Assembly (NCBI RefSeq): GCF_020740535.1
Contig: NZ_CP082362.1
Location: 434,001-498,000 of the forward strand
Reading direction: 5' to 3'
From: Streptomyces profundus
GTDB lineage: Bacteria > Actinomycetota > Actinomycetes > Streptomycetales > Streptomycetaceae
DNA length: 64,000 nucleotides
A program made the position numbers and the translations under genes. Numbering within the stretch: the first letter of the stretch is position 1; each line of letters starts with the position of its first letter. The notes beneath the pieces are model-generated. The model saw only the letters and a program-made list of their open reading frames with translations. It searched no databases and had not been told where the DNA came from. Positions 8,190 through 18,188 of the stretch are shown here, piece after piece.

Positions 8190-9368
8190 ATGTCCGTGAA
8201 CTACCTGTGGCACCGCCGGATGACGGCGCGGGACACCGGGGAGCGGCACCGCACGGCCACCCCGCTGGAGCTCTTCTTCGACCTCTGCTTCGTGGTCGCC
8301 GTGGCGCAGGTCGCCGGCGAGTTGCACGAGTACCTGGCCACGGGGCGGTCGTTCACAGCGGTGACCAGCTTTCTCACCGTCTTCTTCGCGGTGTGGTGGG
8401 CCTGGATGGGGTTCACCTGGTTCTCGTCGGCCTACGATCCGGACGATGTGCTCTTCCGCCTGGCCGCGCTGCTGACCATCACCGGCGCGCTGGTGCTGGC
8501 CGCCGGTGTGCGGCTGGCCTTCGAGGACCACGACTTCGTGGTCGTGGTCGTCGGCTACTCCGTGATGCGGCTGGCCATGATCAGCCTGTGGCTGCGGGCC
8601 ATGCTCGCCGGGGCCGCGCCCCGGTCGGTGGCCCTGCGGTTCGCCGGCGGCCTGGCCGGGGCGCAGTGCCTGTGGTGCGTCTGGCTGCTGCTGCCCGAGA
8701 TCTGGCAGCGCTGGACGTTCGCGCCGCTCGCGATGCTGGACCTGGCCGTTCCGCTGTTCGCCGAGCGGGGCCATCGCACCAGCTGGCATCCGCACCACAT
8801 CGCCGAGCGGTACGGGCTGTTCACCATGATCGTGCTCGGCGAGTCGGTGATGTCGGCGACATCGGCCGTCCGCCGGGCGGTCGACGTGGAGTACGCGGGC
8901 GACGACCTCTATCTGCTCGCCGGGGGCGCGCTGTTGACGGTGTTCGCCATGTGGTGGATGTACTTCGCGACGCCGGCCGGCGAGTTCCTGGAGTCCAGCC
9001 GGCAGGCCTTCCTCTGGGGCTACGGCCACTTCCTGATCTTCGGCGCGGCGGCGGCGGTCGGCGCCGGTCTCGCGCTCAACATCGACGCGCTGACCGACGA
9101 GGCGGAGCTGGCCCCGATCACCGCCGCCGCCTCGGTGACGCTGCCGGTGGCCGTCTATCTGGTCGCGGTCTGGGCCCTGCACCTGCGGCCCCACCACCGG
9201 ACCGGGTGGGCTCCCTACCTCTTCCCCGGCGGCGCGGTCCTGGTGCTGCTCGCCACGTTCGTGCCGATGCCGGTGGTGGCCGTCGGGCTGATCAGCGGCG
9301 CCCTGGTCACCGTCGGGGTGGTCAGGGAACGCGGCGCCGAACGGCGGTCAGGAGGCGCGCTTGCGTGA
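8190..9368 (+). CDS. low temperature requirement protein A (LtrA) family membrane protein
   Basis: A 392-residue polytopic membrane protein. It begins with the LtrA signature RTATPLELFFDLCFVVAVAQVAGELHEYL and continues with about ten to twelve hydrophobic segments, including the conserved RYGLFTMIVLGESVMS. The family is named for a Listeria gene linked to growth in the cold, but its biochemical role is not established. The last 21 bp overlap the end of the convergent ku gene. Confidence 0.9.
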   Translation: MSVNYLWHRRMTARDTGERHRTATPLELFFDLCFVVAVAQVAGELHEYLATGRSFTAVTSFLTVFFAVWWAWMGFTWFSSAYDPDDVLFRLAALLTITGALVLAAGVRLAFEDHDFVVVVVGYSVMRLAMISLWLRAMLAGAAPRSVALRFAGGLAGAQCLWCVWLLLPEIWQRWTFAPLAMLDLAVPLFAERGHRTSWHPHHIAERYGLFTMIVLGESVMSATSAVRRAVDVEYAGDDLYLLAGGALLTVFAMWWMYFATPAGEFLESSRQAFLWGYGHFLIFGAAAAVGAGLALNIDALTDEAELAPITAAASVTLPVAVYLVAVWALHLRPHHRTGWAPYLFPGGAVLVLLATFVPMPVVAVGLISGALVTVGVVRERGAERRSGGALA

Positions 9369-10409
9369 GGCGGCGGACTTCTTGGCCGTGCTCTTCTTCG
9401 CCGCGCTCTTCTTGCCCGTGCTCTTCGTTCCGCTGCCCTTCTTGGCCGCGCCCTTCTTGGCGGTGGACTTCGTTCCGGTGCTCTTCTTGGCCGCGCCCTT
9501 CTTGGTGGCACCCTTCGTTCCGGTGCTCTTCCTGGCGGCCTGCCGGCCGGTGGCCTTCCTGGTGCCGCCCCGACCGCCGATGTCGGTGACCGTGGCGTCC
9601 TCGCCCTCGTCGGCGCCCTCGTCCTCGCCACGGGAGGCGCGGGCGTCGCGGACGCTGTCCTCCAGGGCCGCCATCAGGTCCACCACCCGGCCGCCGCCGG
9701 CGGCCTCAGCTCCGAGGCTCGGCGGTTCCACGCCCTCCAGCTTGGCGTTGACCAGCGTCTCCACGGCGGCCCGGTACTCGTCCCGCAGCTCGGACATGTC
9801 CACCTCGCCCAGGGTGTCCATCAGGGTGTCGGCCATGTCCAGCTCGGCGTCCCGCACGGTCACCTGCTCGGTGGGGGCCAGCCCCTGGGCCGAGCGGATC
9901 TCGTCCGGCCAGAGCAGGGTGTGCATGCCCAGCACCTCCTCGTCCTCCCGGGTGCGGACCAGCGCGAGCGTCTCCCGGCCGCGCATCGCCAGCTTGGCGA
10001 TGGCGCCCTGGCCCGAGCGCCGCAGCGCCTCGCGCAGCAGCACATACGGTTTGGCCGCGCCGCTGTCGGGGGTCAGATAGTAGGAGCGGTCCAGCTGGAA
10101 GGGGTCGATGCTGCCGACGGGGACAAAGCCCAGGATCTCCACGGTCCGCGCGGTGGGCAGCGGCATCGCGTCCAGATCGTCGTCGCTGATCTGCACCAGG
10201 GTGCCGTCGGACGCCTGGTACGCCTTGCCGATCTGGTCGCCGGCGAGCTCCTCGCCGTCCAGCTCGCACACCTTGCGGTAGCGGATCCGGCCCTCGTCGG
10301 CGATGTGCACCTGGCGGAACGAGACCGAGTGGTTCTCGGTCGCGCCCACGACCTTGATGGGGATGGTGACCAGCCCGAAGGAGATGGACCCTTTCCAGAT
10401 AGTTCGCAC
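9348..10409 (-). CDS. ku: Ku homodimer protein for non-homologous end joining
   Basis: A 353-residue bacterial Ku. It begins MRTIWKGSISFGLVTIPIKV, with the Ku core to about residue 255, including YYLTPDSGAAKPYVLLREAL and ALVRTREDEEVLGMHTLLWPDE. The core forms the ring that binds DNA ends and recruits LigD-type activities. After it come an acidic linker and an unusually long tail of about 80 residues rich in Lys, Ala, Thr and Ser, made of imperfect KKGAAKKSTGTKSTAKKG-type repeats, like histone-H1/HU-type tails of some actinobacterial Ku proteins. The GTG start has AGGGG 6 nt upstream. It is divergent from the LigD-type polymerase gene by 14 bp. Confidence 0.96.
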   Translation of the reverse strand: MRTIWKGSISFGLVTIPIKVVGATENHSVSFRQVHIADEGRIRYRKVCELDGEELAGDQIGKAYQASDGTLVQISDDDLDAMPLPTARTVEILGFVPVGSIDPFQLDRSYYLTPDSGAAKPYVLLREALRRSGQGAIAKLAMRGRETLALVRTREDEEVLGMHTLLWPDEIRSAQGLAPTEQVTVRDAELDMADTLMDTLGEVDMSELRDEYRAAVETLVNAKLEGVEPPSLGAEAAGGGRVVDLMAALEDSVRDARASRGEDEGADEGEDATVTDIGGRGGTRKATGRQAARKSTGTKGATKKGAAKKSTGTKSTAKKGAAKKGSGTKSTGKKSAAKKSTAKKSAASRKRAS

Positions 10410-10423
10410 GATCTGCCCCTTTC

Positions 10424-11326
10424 ATGCAGTCTCAGGGTATGCCCGTGGTCACCGTCGAGGGCCGTCGTCTGACGCTCTCCAACCTGGACAAGGCGCTCTA
10501 TGACGACGGCACCACCAAGGGCGAGCTGCTGCACTACTACGCCTCGCACGGCGCGCTGCTGCTGCCGCACCTGGTGGATCGCCCGCTGAGCCTGCTGCGC
10601 TACCCGGACGGGCACACCGGGCAGCGGTTCTTCACCAAGAACGTGCCGCCCGGCACGCCCGACTGGGTGATGACGGGCGAGGTCCCCAGGTCCGGCGGCG
10701 GCAGCATGCGGCAGCTGGTGGTGGCCGATCTGCCGTCGCTGGTCTGGGCGGCCAACCTGGTGGTGGAGTTCCACACCCCCCAGTGGACGCTGACCGATCC
10801 CGGCGTGGCCGACCGGCTGGTCCTCGACCTGGACCCAGGGGACCCGGCGACCGTGGTGGACTGCTGCCGGGTGGCGCTCTGGCTGCGCGAACGGCTCACC
10901 AGCGACGGGCTGACCGTCCACCCCAAGACGTCGGGCTCCAAGGGCCTGCACCTGCTCTGCCCGCTGGAGCCCGTCGACTCGGCGGACGCCTCCGCCTACG
11001 CCAAGCGGCTGGCCACCGAGGCGGCCCGGGCGCTGCCCGAGCTGGCCGTCGCCGTGATGGCCAAGCGGCTCCGCCCCGGCAAGGTGTTCATCGACCACAG
11101 CCAGAACGCCGCCCGCAAGACCACCGCCACCCCCTACACGCTGCGCGCCAGGCCGCTGCCCACCGTCTCAGCGCCGGTCACCTGGGACGAGATCGCCGCC
11201 TGCGCGCGTCCGGAGGACCTGGAGATCACGCTGGCCGACCTGCCCGACCGGCTGGCCGAGCACGGTGACCTCCTCGCCCCCCTGGCCGAGCACGCGGACG
11301 CGGCGCCCCTTCCCGAGCCCGAGTGA
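10424..11326 (+). CDS. ligD: LigD-type NHEJ primase-polymerase domain protein
   Basis: A 300-residue stand-alone polymerase domain of the archaeo-eukaryotic primase fold (LigD PolDom). Landmarks are LTLSNLDKALY, RPLSLLRYPDG, FFTKNVP, LVLDLDPGD with two metal-binding aspartates, HPKTSGSKGLHLLCPL and FIDHSQNAARKTT. It fills gaps and adds ribonucleotides at broken ends held by Ku. The ATP-dependent ligase and phosphoesterase domains of full LigD are absent, so sealing must come from another gene outside the window. The start could be the ATG at 10424 or 10439; neither has a clear ribosome binding site. The symbol refers to the domain, not a full-length ligase. Confidence 0.92.
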   Translation: MQSQGMPVVTVEGRRLTLSNLDKALYDDGTTKGELLHYYASHGALLLPHLVDRPLSLLRYPDGHTGQRFFTKNVPPGTPDWVMTGEVPRSGGGSMRQLVVADLPSLVWAANLVVEFHTPQWTLTDPGVADRLVLDLDPGDPATVVDCCRVALWLRERLTSDGLTVHPKTSGSKGLHLLCPLEPVDSADASAYAKRLATEAARALPELAVAVMAKRLRPGKVFIDHSQNAARKTTATPYTLRARPLPTVSAPVTWDEIAACARPEDLEITLADLPDRLAEHGDLLAPLAEHADAAPLPEPE

Positions 11327-11342
11327 GCCCGCCACGGGGAAC

Positions 11343-11384
11343 GGCGGTGGGGGCCGACGCCCACCGGCGTCGACCCCCACCGCC
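11343..11384. terminator. bidirectional hairpin between ligD-pol and pheT
   Basis: A 19-bp stem with one mismatch (arms 11343-11361 and 11366-11384, loop CACC) lies between the convergent ends of the polymerase gene and pheT. It can act on both strands. The arms start GGCGGTGGGGG and end CCCCCACCGCC. Confidence 0.75.
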
Positions 11385-11395
11385 CCAGCGTGCCG

Positions 11396-13915
11396 CTACG
11401 CGCCGCGCGGCGAGGCGCCGGTGCGGGAGACGGCCGTGGCGACCGCGGCCTCCCTGGCCGCGCTGGCCTCGTCCGCGGTGAGCGTCCGGTCCTGGGCCCG
11501 GAACCGCAGCGCGTAGGCCAGCGACTTGCGCCCCGCGCCCAGCTGCTCGCCGGCGAACACGTCGAACAGCCGGACGGACTCCAGCAGTTCGCCGGCGCCG
11601 GCGCGCAGCGCCGCCTCCACCTCGTGGGCGGGCACCGCGTTGTCCACCACCAGCGCCACATCCTGGGTGGCCACCGGGAACGAGGAGATCGTCGGACCGG
11701 TGACCGCCTCGCCGCCGGCGCGGTGCAGCAGGTCGAGGTCCAGCTCCATCGCGCAGGCGCGCTCCGGCAGGCCCAGGGCCTTGACCACCCTGGGGTGCAG
11801 CTCGCCCGCGTGGCCCACCAGCGTGCGCTCGCCGGCCAGCCGCAGCGCGGCGCAGCGCCCCGGGTGCCAGGGGGCGTGCTGGTCGCGTTGGACGGTCAGC
11901 TCCACCCCCGCCTCGGCCGCGACCGTCCGCGCGGCCTCGATCGCGTCCGCCCACTCGGCGGGGCGGCCCGCGCCCCACCAGCCGGCCGGCTCCCGGGCGC
12001 CAGCGAGCACCACGGCGACCCGACGCGGCTGCGGCGGCAGCGAGGCGTTGAGCGCGGCGATCTCCTCGTCGGTGGGACGGCGGGTGACCGGCGGCCTGAC
12101 CCCGGCCGTCTCCCGGCCGGTCGGCCGGAACACCAGGCCCGTCTCGAAGAGCGCCAGATCCTGGCTGCCCCGCCCGTGGTTGCGGCGCAGGGTCTCCAGC
12201 AGTCCCGGCAGCAGCGTGGTGCGCAGCCAGGGCTCCTCGTCGGAGAGCGGGTTGGCCAGCCGCACCGCCCGCCGCCTGGGGTCGTCCCCCGGCAGGCCCA
12301 GCGCGTCCAGCGCCGCGGCCCCGACGAACGGGTAGTTCAGCGTCTCCACATAGCCCTGTCCTGCCAGCGCCCGGCCGACCCGGCGGCGCAGCCGCTGGCC
12401 CTCGGTGAGCCCGCGCCCGGCCGGCGGCCGGGGCAGCGTGGAGGGCAGCGACTCATAGCCCTCAAGCCGCAGCACCTCCTCGGCCAGGTCGTTGGGGTCG
12501 GTCAGATCGTGGCGCCAGCTGGGCGCGGTCACCGTCAGCGTGTCGCTGCCCGTCACCGCGCAGCCGACCTCCTGGAGGCGGCGCACCACGACCTCCCGGC
12601 CGTAGGCGACGCCGGCCACCCGGTCCGGGTGGTCGGCCCGGATCTCGACGGTCGCCGGCGGAACGGGCGTGCCCTCGTCGGTGACCCCGGCGCCTGCCGT
12701 GCCGCCGGCCAGCAACACCAGGAGATCCACGGCGCGTTGGGCGGCGGCGTCGGCCGCCCCCGGATCGACGCCGCGCTCGAACCGGCGGGACGCCTCGCTG
12801 CTCAGCCGGTGCCGGCGGGCGGCCCTGGCGATGGTGACCGCGTCGAAGTGCGCCGCCTCGACGACGATCTCCGTGGTGCCGGAGGCGCCGAGCGGCGACG
12901 GGTCGACGGGGGCGTCGGCGATCTCGGTGTGCGCGCCGCCCATCACCCCGGCAAGACCGATCGGGCCGCTGCCGTCGGCGATCACCAGATCCTCCGGGTG
13001 CAGCGCGCGCTGGACGCCGTCCAGCGTGGTGAGCTTCTCCCCCACGCCGGCCCTGCGGACCACGATGGCGCCGTCGAGGCGGCTGTGGTCGTAGGCGTGC
13101 AGCGGCTGGCCGATCTCCAGCATCACGTAGTTGGTGATGTCGACGGGCAGCGAGATCGGCCGCACCCCGGCCTTCTGGAGCCGGCGCCGCATCCAGATCG
13201 GGGAGCGCGCCTCGGGCCTGACCCCGGTCACCGTGCGGGCGACGAAGCGGTCGCAGGCCGCCGCGTCCTCGATCCGCACCTGAGGTCCGTCGCCGTTCGC
13301 CCCGGGCACGTCGAGCAGCGCCGGGTCGAGCAGCGGCAGCCCGAACGCGGTGGCCGTCTCACGGGCGATGCCGCGCATCGACAGGCAGTAGCCGCGGTCG
13401 GTGGTGACCGCGATGTCCAGGACCTCGTCGACGAGTTGCAGCAGCGCGACGGCGTCGGTGCCGACCTCGTGCTCGGGCGACAGCACCAGGATGCCGGCGT
13501 GGTCCTCACCGATGCCCAGCTCGCGCACCGAGCAGATCATGCCCTCGGAGACATGCCCGTAGGTCTTGCGGGCGGAGATCTCGAACCCGCCGGGCAGCAC
13601 CGCGCCCGGCAGCACCACGACGACCTTGTCGCCGACGGCGAAGTTGGACGCGCCGCAGATGATGTTCTGCGGCTGCCCGGTGCCGTTGGCCTCGCCCACA
13701 TCCACCTGGCAGTAGCGGATCGGCTTCTTGAACTCGGTCAACTCCTCGATGGCCAGCACCTGTCCGACCACCAGCGGCCCGGTGAGGTCGGCGCCGAGAC
13801 GCTCGACCAGCTCCACCTCAAGACCCGCCGAGATGAGGCGGGTGGCGACCTCGCGCCCGGTGACCTCGGTGGGCAGCTCCACGTACTCCCGGAGCCAGGA
13901 AAGGGGAACGCGCAT
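11396..13915 (-). CDS. pheT: phenylalanyl-tRNA synthetase beta subunit
   Basis: An 839-residue beta chain of the (alpha-beta)2 class IIc synthetase that charges tRNA-Phe in the cytoplasm. Domains in order: N-terminal [15 protein letters not shown], a tRNA-binding OB-fold (about 40-155), the B3/4 editing domain, the B5 region, an inactive class II core, and the C-terminal anticodon-binding FDX-ACB domain (about 745-838, with [15 protein letters not shown]). Length is typical. Its ATG overlaps the TGA of pheS by one base (TGATG), so the two are translationally coupled. Confidence 0.98.
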   Translation of the reverse strand: MRVPLSWLREYVELPTEVTGREVATRLISAGLEVELVERLGADLTGPLVVGQVLAIEELTEFKKPIRYCQVDVGEANGTGQPQNIICGASNFAVGDKVVVVLPGAVLPGGFEISARKTYGHVSEGMICSVRELGIGEDHAGILVLSPEHEVGTDAVALLQLVDEVLDIAVTTDRGYCLSMRGIARETATAFGLPLLDPALLDVPGANGDGPQVRIEDAAACDRFVARTVTGVRPEARSPIWMRRRLQKAGVRPISLPVDITNYVMLEIGQPLHAYDHSRLDGAIVVRRAGVGEKLTTLDGVQRALHPEDLVIADGSGPIGLAGVMGGAHTEIADAPVDPSPLGASGTTEIVVEAAHFDAVTIARAARRHRLSSEASRRFERGVDPGAADAAAQRAVDLLVLLAGGTAGAGVTDEGTPVPPATVEIRADHPDRVAGVAYGREVVVRRLQEVGCAVTGSDTLTVTAPSWRHDLTDPNDLAEEVLRLEGYESLPSTLPRPPAGRGLTEGQRLRRRVGRALAGQGYVETLNYPFVGAAALDALGLPGDDPRRRAVRLANPLSDEEPWLRTTLLPGLLETLRRNHGRGSQDLALFETGLVFRPTGRETAGVRPPVTRRPTDEEIAALNASLPPQPRRVAVVLAGAREPAGWWGAGRPAEWADAIEAARTVAAEAGVELTVQRDQHAPWHPGRCAALRLAGERTLVGHAGELHPRVVKALGLPERACAMELDLDLLHRAGGEAVTGPTISSFPVATQDVALVVDNAVPAHEVEAALRAGAGELLESVRLFDVFAGEQLGAGRKSLAYALRFRAQDRTLTADEASAAREAAVATAVSRTGASPRGA

Positions 13916-15036
13916 CAGATCTCACTCCCGAACGGCCGGGTGAACCGCACGTCACCCTCGATGATGTCCCGCATGTCGGCGACGCCGTGCCGGAACATCA
14001 GCAGGCGCTCGATCCCGAACCCGAAGGCGAATCCGCTGTACCGCTCCGGGTCGACGCCGCAGGCGACCAGCACCCTGGGGTTGACCACGCCGCAGCCGCC
14101 CAGCTCGATCCAGCCCTCGCTGCCGCAGGTACGACAGGGACGGTCCGGGTCGCCCACGGACTCGCCCCGGCAGCGGAAGCACACCATGTCCATCTCGGCC
14201 GACGGCTCGGTGAACGGGAAGTAGTTCGGCCGCAGCCTGGTCCGCATGCCGGCGCCGAAGAGCGACTGCACCATGTGGTCGAGCGTGCCCTTGAGATCGG
14301 CCATGGTCAGGCCCTCGTCCACGGCCAACAGCTCGACCTGGCCGAAGACCGGGGTGTGGGTGGCGTCCAGCTCGTCGGTGCGGTAGGTGCGCCCCGGGCA
14401 GATCACATAGACCGGCGGCTCCCGGTCCAGCAGCGACCTGATCTGCACCGGCGAGGTGTGGGTGCGGAGCACCAGACCGCTGTCCGGGCCGCCCTTCTCG
14501 TCCGCGACGAAGAACGTGTCGTGGGTGGAGCGCGCCGGGTGGTCGGGATCGAGGTTGAGCGCGTCGAAGTTGAACCACTCGGCCTCCAGCTCGGGGCCCT
14601 CGGCCACCTCGTAGCCCATGGCCACGAAGATGTCCTCGATGCGCTCCGAGAGGGTGGTCAGCGGGTGCCTGGCGCCGGCCGGGCGCCGGTCGTAGGGGAG
14701 GGTGACGTCCACCGCCTCCTCGACCAGGACCCGCTCGTCGCGCTCCTCCTCCAGGCGCTCCCTGCGGGCGGCGAGCGCCTTGTTCACCGCGCCCCTGGCC
14801 TGCCCGACCCGCTTGCCGGCCGCGGCCTTGGCCTGCGGCGGCAGGGCGCCGATCTCCCGGTTGGCGAGCGCCAGCGGCGAACGGTCGCCGGTGTGCGCGA
14901 CCTTGGCCTGCTGGAGCGCGTCCAGGTCCTCGGCGGCCTCGAAGGCGGCCAGCGCCGCGTCCCTGGCCGCGTCGATCGCCTGCGGTTTCAGTGCCTCGAC
15001 CTCGACCGGGTCGTAGGACTTGTTGGGTGCCGACAT
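13915..15036 (-). CDS. pheS: phenylalanyl-tRNA synthetase alpha subunit
   Basis: A 373-residue catalytic chain. It has an N-terminal coiled coil (about 1-110), then the class II core with [26 protein letters not shown] (motif 2 region) and the glycine-rich motif 3, [18 protein letters not shown] four-cysteine cluster (CFRCRG...CRTCGSEG) near residues 285-305 is seen in many actinobacterial and other bacterial PheS proteins. It is first in the pheST operon. I saw no T-box-like specifier or antiterminator in the 175 bp upstream. Confidence 0.98.
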   Translation of the reverse strand: MSAPNKSYDPVEVEALKPQAIDAARDAALAAFEAAEDLDALQQAKVAHTGDRSPLALANREIGALPPQAKAAAGKRVGQARGAVNKALAARRERLEEERDERVLVEEAVDVTLPYDRRPAGARHPLTTLSERIEDIFVAMGYEVAEGPELEAEWFNFDALNLDPDHPARSTHDTFFVADEKGGPDSGLVLRTHTSPVQIRSLLDREPPVYVICPGRTYRTDELDATHTPVFGQVELLAVDEGLTMADLKGTLDHMVQSLFGAGMRTRLRPNYFPFTEPSAEMDMVCFRCRGESVGDPDRPCRTCGSEGWIELGGCGVVNPRVLVACGVDPERYSGFAFGFGIERLLMFRHGVADMRDIIEGDVRFTRPFGSEI

Positions 15037-15173
15037 CTCTTCCCGTGCTTCCGTTGGCTTGGGCTCCGCTGCGCCCCCTTCAGGCCCGGCGACCGAGTCT
15101 ACGGGGGGCGTGCGGTGGATTTCTTGACCGGAGTCGGCCCGCGGGACCGGCCGGGGCGCCTCCGCCGAGAGGC

Positions 15174-15200
15174 CGAGCGGCTGAGCGACTCAGCGGCTCG
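15174..15200 (-). terminator. hairpin after the histidine kinase gene
   Basis: The arms CGAGCGGCTGAG (15174-15185) and CTCAGCGGCTCG (15189-15200) pair over 12 positions with one mismatch and a 3-nt loop. It lies just after the kinase stop codon and before pheS, on the same strand. Confidence 0.5.
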
Positions 15201-15213
15201 AAGGCTCGACGCC

Positions 15214-16296
15214 TCAGCGGAGAAAGGCCGGAATGCCCGCGGGCAGGATAAATCGGAAGCGGGCGCCGCCCCCTGAGGAGCGGCCGACGGTGACCGTGCC
15301 ACCGTGCGCCTCGACGATTCCCTTGACGATGTAGAGCCCGAGGCCCGTGCCGCCGTGCTCGCTGCCGCGCCAGAAGCGCGTGAAGACCCGTTGCATGGCG
15401 TCCTCGGGGATGCCGGGGCCCTCGTCGCTCACGGTGACGGCCGTCCCTTCCTGGCGGGCCCTGCTGGGCGGAACTCGATGTACCTCAATGGTGACCCTAC
15501 CGCTCCCGTGCCGCACGGCGTTTTCCAGGAGGTTGACCAGGACCTGATCGATCTTGTCCGGATCGGCCCAGAGAAGCGGCAAGGAGTCCTCGATGCCCAG
15601 CTGGAAACGGCCGGCGTCCTGACCGTTGTTGACGAGCAGCTCCACATGGCGGCGCACCGCCTCGTCCAGCGCCACCGGTTGGCGACGGATCTCAAGACGC
15701 CCCGAGTCGATCCTGGAGACGTCGAGCAGCTCGGTGATCAGCCGGGTCACCCGGTCGGCGTCGCTGTCCACGGTCTGGAGCATCAGCCGCTTCTGCTCGT
15801 CGGTGAACCGCTCCCACTTGGCCAGCATGGTGGCCGTGAAGCCCTTCACCGAGGTCAGCGGGGACCGCAGCTCGTGCGCCACGGTGGCGATCAGTTCGGC
15901 GTTACCGCGCTCGGTGCGCTTCCTGGCCTCGGTGCCGCGCAGCGACACCACCAGCCGCCGCAGCGCCCCGGCCGGCCGTTCGCGCACATAGCGGGCGGCG
16001 ACCAGCACCTCGCGGCCACCGGGCAGCAGCAGGTTCCGCTCGGGCTGTCCCGTCCTGATGGCGAGCCCGCCATAGGGGTCGGTCAGCCGCCACCAGAGCC
16101 GGCCGTCCGGGTCCTCAAGCGGCAGCACCCGCTCGATGGGACGGCCGAGGGCCTCGGCGGCCGACTGCCCGGTGAGCCGCGCCGCCGCCGCGTTGCAACA
16201 CACCACGAGACCACGGCGGTCCGCGATCACCAGACCGTCGGGAAGATCATCGGGAGCTAGGTGTTCGGGCTCCTCGTCACCGGCCTCCGTGTCCAT
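15214..16296 (-). CDS. PAS-domain sensor histidine kinase
   Basis: A 360-residue soluble histidine kinase with an N-terminal PAS domain (about 15-120, LPDGLVIADRRGLVVCCNAAAARLTG). It has a HisKA domain with the phospho-acceptor His141 in IATVAHELRSPLTS and a HATPase_c domain with N box (NLLENAVRHG), G1 (DEGPGIPEDA) and G2 (GGTGLGLYIVKG). It has no transmembrane segment, so it senses an internal signal or binds a partner. No response regulator is adjacent, so its partner is unknown. It sits between the pheST operon and the SpoU-rplT genes on the same strand. Confidence 0.93.
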   Translation of the reverse strand: MDTEAGDEEPEHLAPDDLPDGLVIADRRGLVVCCNAAAARLTGQSAAEALGRPIERVLPLEDPDGRLWWRLTDPYGGLAIRTGQPERNLLLPGGREVLVAARYVRERPAGALRRLVVSLRGTEARKRTERGNAELIATVAHELRSPLTSVKGFTATMLAKWERFTDEQKRLMLQTVDSDADRVTRLITELLDVSRIDSGRLEIRRQPVALDEAVRRHVELLVNNGQDAGRFQLGIEDSLPLLWADPDKIDQVLVNLLENAVRHGSGRVTIEVHRVPPSRARQEGTAVTVSDEGPGIPEDAMQRVFTRFWRGSEHGGTGLGLYIVKGIVEAHGGTVTVGRSSGGGARFRFILPAGIPAFLR

Positions 16297-16415
16297 CCCC
16301 CATCGCCCCTCTCCCCTTGGGTGTCAGCGTCACCACATGCCCAACCGGGCCTGTCCCACCCCCGGTTGAACGCGCAATCATTCCCTACCCGGTGGCCGCC
16401 CAGCACCTGCCGGAG

Positions 16416-17306
16416 CTACAGCCCTGGCCCGGGAACGTTGTGGGGGGCGCGCTGGAAACCGGCCGCGCGGCAGCCGCCCGGACCGCGTTGGGCGCGGGCG
16501 GAGGCGTAGAGGCACACGGCGGCGGCGGTGGCCAGGTTGAGGCTCTCGGCGCGGCCGTGGATCGGCACCCGGACCACCGCGTCGGCCAGCTCCCTGGTCG
16601 CCGCGGGCAGCCCCCACGCCTCGTTGCCGAATATCCACGCCGTGGGCCCGCCCATGGTGCCCCGGTCCAGCTCGGTGTCCAGATCGTCGGCGCCCCCGCC
16701 GTCAGCGGCCAGCACCCGCACGCCCGCCTCGGCCAGGCCGGCTACCGCCTGGCCGACCGGCACCCCGACGGCCACCGGCAGGTGGAACAGGCTGCCGACG
16801 GAGGCGCGGACCGCCTTGGGGTTGTAGAGATCGACGGAGGCGTCGGTGAGCACCACGGCGTCCGCCCCCGCCGCGTCGGCGCAGCGCAGCACCGTGCCCG
16901 CGTTGCCCGGGTCCCGCACGTGCGCCAGCACGGCGACCAGCCGGGGGCGCGCGGCCAGCACCTCGGCGAACGGCCGGTCCAGGAAGTCGCAGACGCCGAC
17001 GAGGCCCTGCGGGGTGACCGTCTGGGAGATGCCGGCGACCACCTCCGGGTCCGCGTGGTGCACGGGGACGCCGGCCGCCAGCGCCGCTGCCACCACGTCC
17101 GCGTACCGCTCGGCGGCCTCGGGGGTGATGAACAGCTCGCGCAGGGTGCCGCCCTCGGCGCCCCGGTGTCCCACCGCCTCGCGCACCGCCTGTGGTCCCT
17201 CCGCCAGAAAGCGCCGCTCCCGGCCCCGGAAGCTGCGCCGCGCCAGCCGCCTGGCGGCGGACACGCGGGGGGAGCGCGCGGAGATCAGCTGGGGGGCAGC
17301 GGCCAT
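16416..17306 (-). CDS. SpoU/TrmH-family RNA 2'-O-methyltransferase
   Basis: A 296-residue SPOUT methyltransferase. It has an N-terminal substrate-binding domain (FRGRERRFLAEGPQAVREAV) and a knotted SAM-binding domain with VLAHVRDPGNAGTVLRCADAAGAD, WIFGNEAWGLP and IHGRAESLNLATAAAVCLYASAR. Relatives methylate 23S rRNA ribose or resemble the thiostrepton-resistance (Tsr) enzymes. The last 30 or so residues, after CLYASARAQR, look non-conserved. The neighbouring rplT-rpmI-infC genes support a role in ribosome maturation, but the target nucleotide cannot be assigned. Confidence 0.93.
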   Translation of the reverse strand: MAAAPQLISARSPRVSAARRLARRSFRGRERRFLAEGPQAVREAVGHRGAEGGTLRELFITPEAAERYADVVAAALAAGVPVHHADPEVVAGISQTVTPQGLVGVCDFLDRPFAEVLAARPRLVAVLAHVRDPGNAGTVLRCADAAGADAVVLTDASVDLYNPKAVRASVGSLFHLPVAVGVPVGQAVAGLAEAGVRVLAADGGGADDLDTELDRGTMGGPTAWIFGNEAWGLPAATRELADAVVRVPIHGRAESLNLATAAAVCLYASARAQRGPGGCRAAGFQRAPHNVPGPGL

Positions 17307-17442
17307 GGGCGACGAACTCGCTTATCGGAGAGGGCGGTTGACGGAGGGCCCGGGTGGACGAGGGGGCGTGGGACGGGAAGCGACGGACCCGCAGGCGGTC
17401 TGCCTGCGGGTCCGGGAAGCGCGTGCCGCCAGGGCCTGTCGC

Positions 17443-17826
17443 TCAGGCGGCCTTGGGCGCGTTGACGTCGCTCGGAAGCGCCTTCTGCGCCGTCTCGACC
17501 AGCACCGCGAAGGCGTTCGGGTCGTTGACCGCGAGCTCGGCGAGCATCTTGCGGTCCACCTCGATCTCAGCGGCCTTCAGGCCCTGGATGAAGCGGTTGT
17601 AGGTGACGCCGTTGGCGCGGGCGGCGGCGTTGATCCGCTGGATCCACAGCTGCCGGAAGTCGCCCTTGCGCTTCTTGCGGTCGTTGTAGTTGTAGACGAG
17701 GGAGTGGGTGACCTGCTCCTTCGCCTTGCGGTACAGCCGCGAGCGCTGGCCGCGGTAGCCGCTGGCCTGTTCGAGAATCGCCCGGCGCTTCTTGTGGGCG
17801 TTGACTGCCCGCTTGACGCGTGCCAC
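17443..17826 (-). CDS. rplT: 50S ribosomal protein L20
   Basis: A 127-residue L20 ([26 protein letters not shown]), an early 23S rRNA-binding assembly protein. The start is GTG with AAGGAG 7 nt upstream. It is the last gene of the infC-rpmI-rplT operon. In other bacteria L20 represses this operon by binding its mRNA. The spacer before it (17827-17934) holds a GGGCCGTG/CACGGCCC hairpin, but I cannot show that it binds L20. Confidence 0.98.
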   Translation of the reverse strand: MARVKRAVNAHKKRRAILEQASGYRGQRSRLYRKAKEQVTHSLVYNYNDRKKRKGDFRQLWIQRINAAARANGVTYNRFIQGLKAAEIEVDRKMLAELAVNDPNAFAVLVETAQKALPSDVNAPKAA

Positions 17827-17934
17827 GTGTGTACTCCTTGTAGCGGGGCCGTGGGAATGGTCACACGGCCCGGAACGGATGGGTCCCGGTCGGTCCGCCG
17901 ACCGCCGCCGGTTGGCGGGGCGGTCGCGGGGGGA

Positions 17935-18129
17935 TCACTTGCTGAGAAGCTTCTTGATCCTCTTGGCATCGGCCGGGGCGGTCTCCGCGGTGCCGGCCAG
18001 TCGCCGGGTCAGCGTGGACGACTTGTGCTCCAGGTAGTGACGGCGACCTGCGCGCTGGCGCATCACCTTGCCGGAGCCACTGAGCTTGAACCGCTTGCCG
18101 GCACCGGTGTGGGACTTGTTCTTCGGCAT
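17935..18129 (-). CDS. rpmI: 50S ribosomal protein L35
   Basis: A 64-residue L35 ([25 protein letters not shown]) with normal length and basic composition. The ATG has AGGAG about 10 nt upstream. It lies between infC and rplT in the usual order. Confidence 0.98.
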   Translation of the reverse strand: MPKNKSHTGAGKRFKLSGSGKVMRQRAGRRHYLEHKSSTLTRRLAGTAETAPADAKRIKKLLSK

Positions 18130-18188
18130 GTCGCCGTACTCTCCTCGTCGTTCCTGAATCCTCGTACCCCAGCGGGGTGGCGGCCGGG

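Noticed and set aside
11390..14224. A 944-codon open frame antisense to pheT
   Set aside because: It is a shadow of pheT; the opposite strand has full domain support.
15037..15213. A T-box leader before pheS
   Set aside because: No specifier loop or TGGN antiterminator motif is visible, and the spacer is short.
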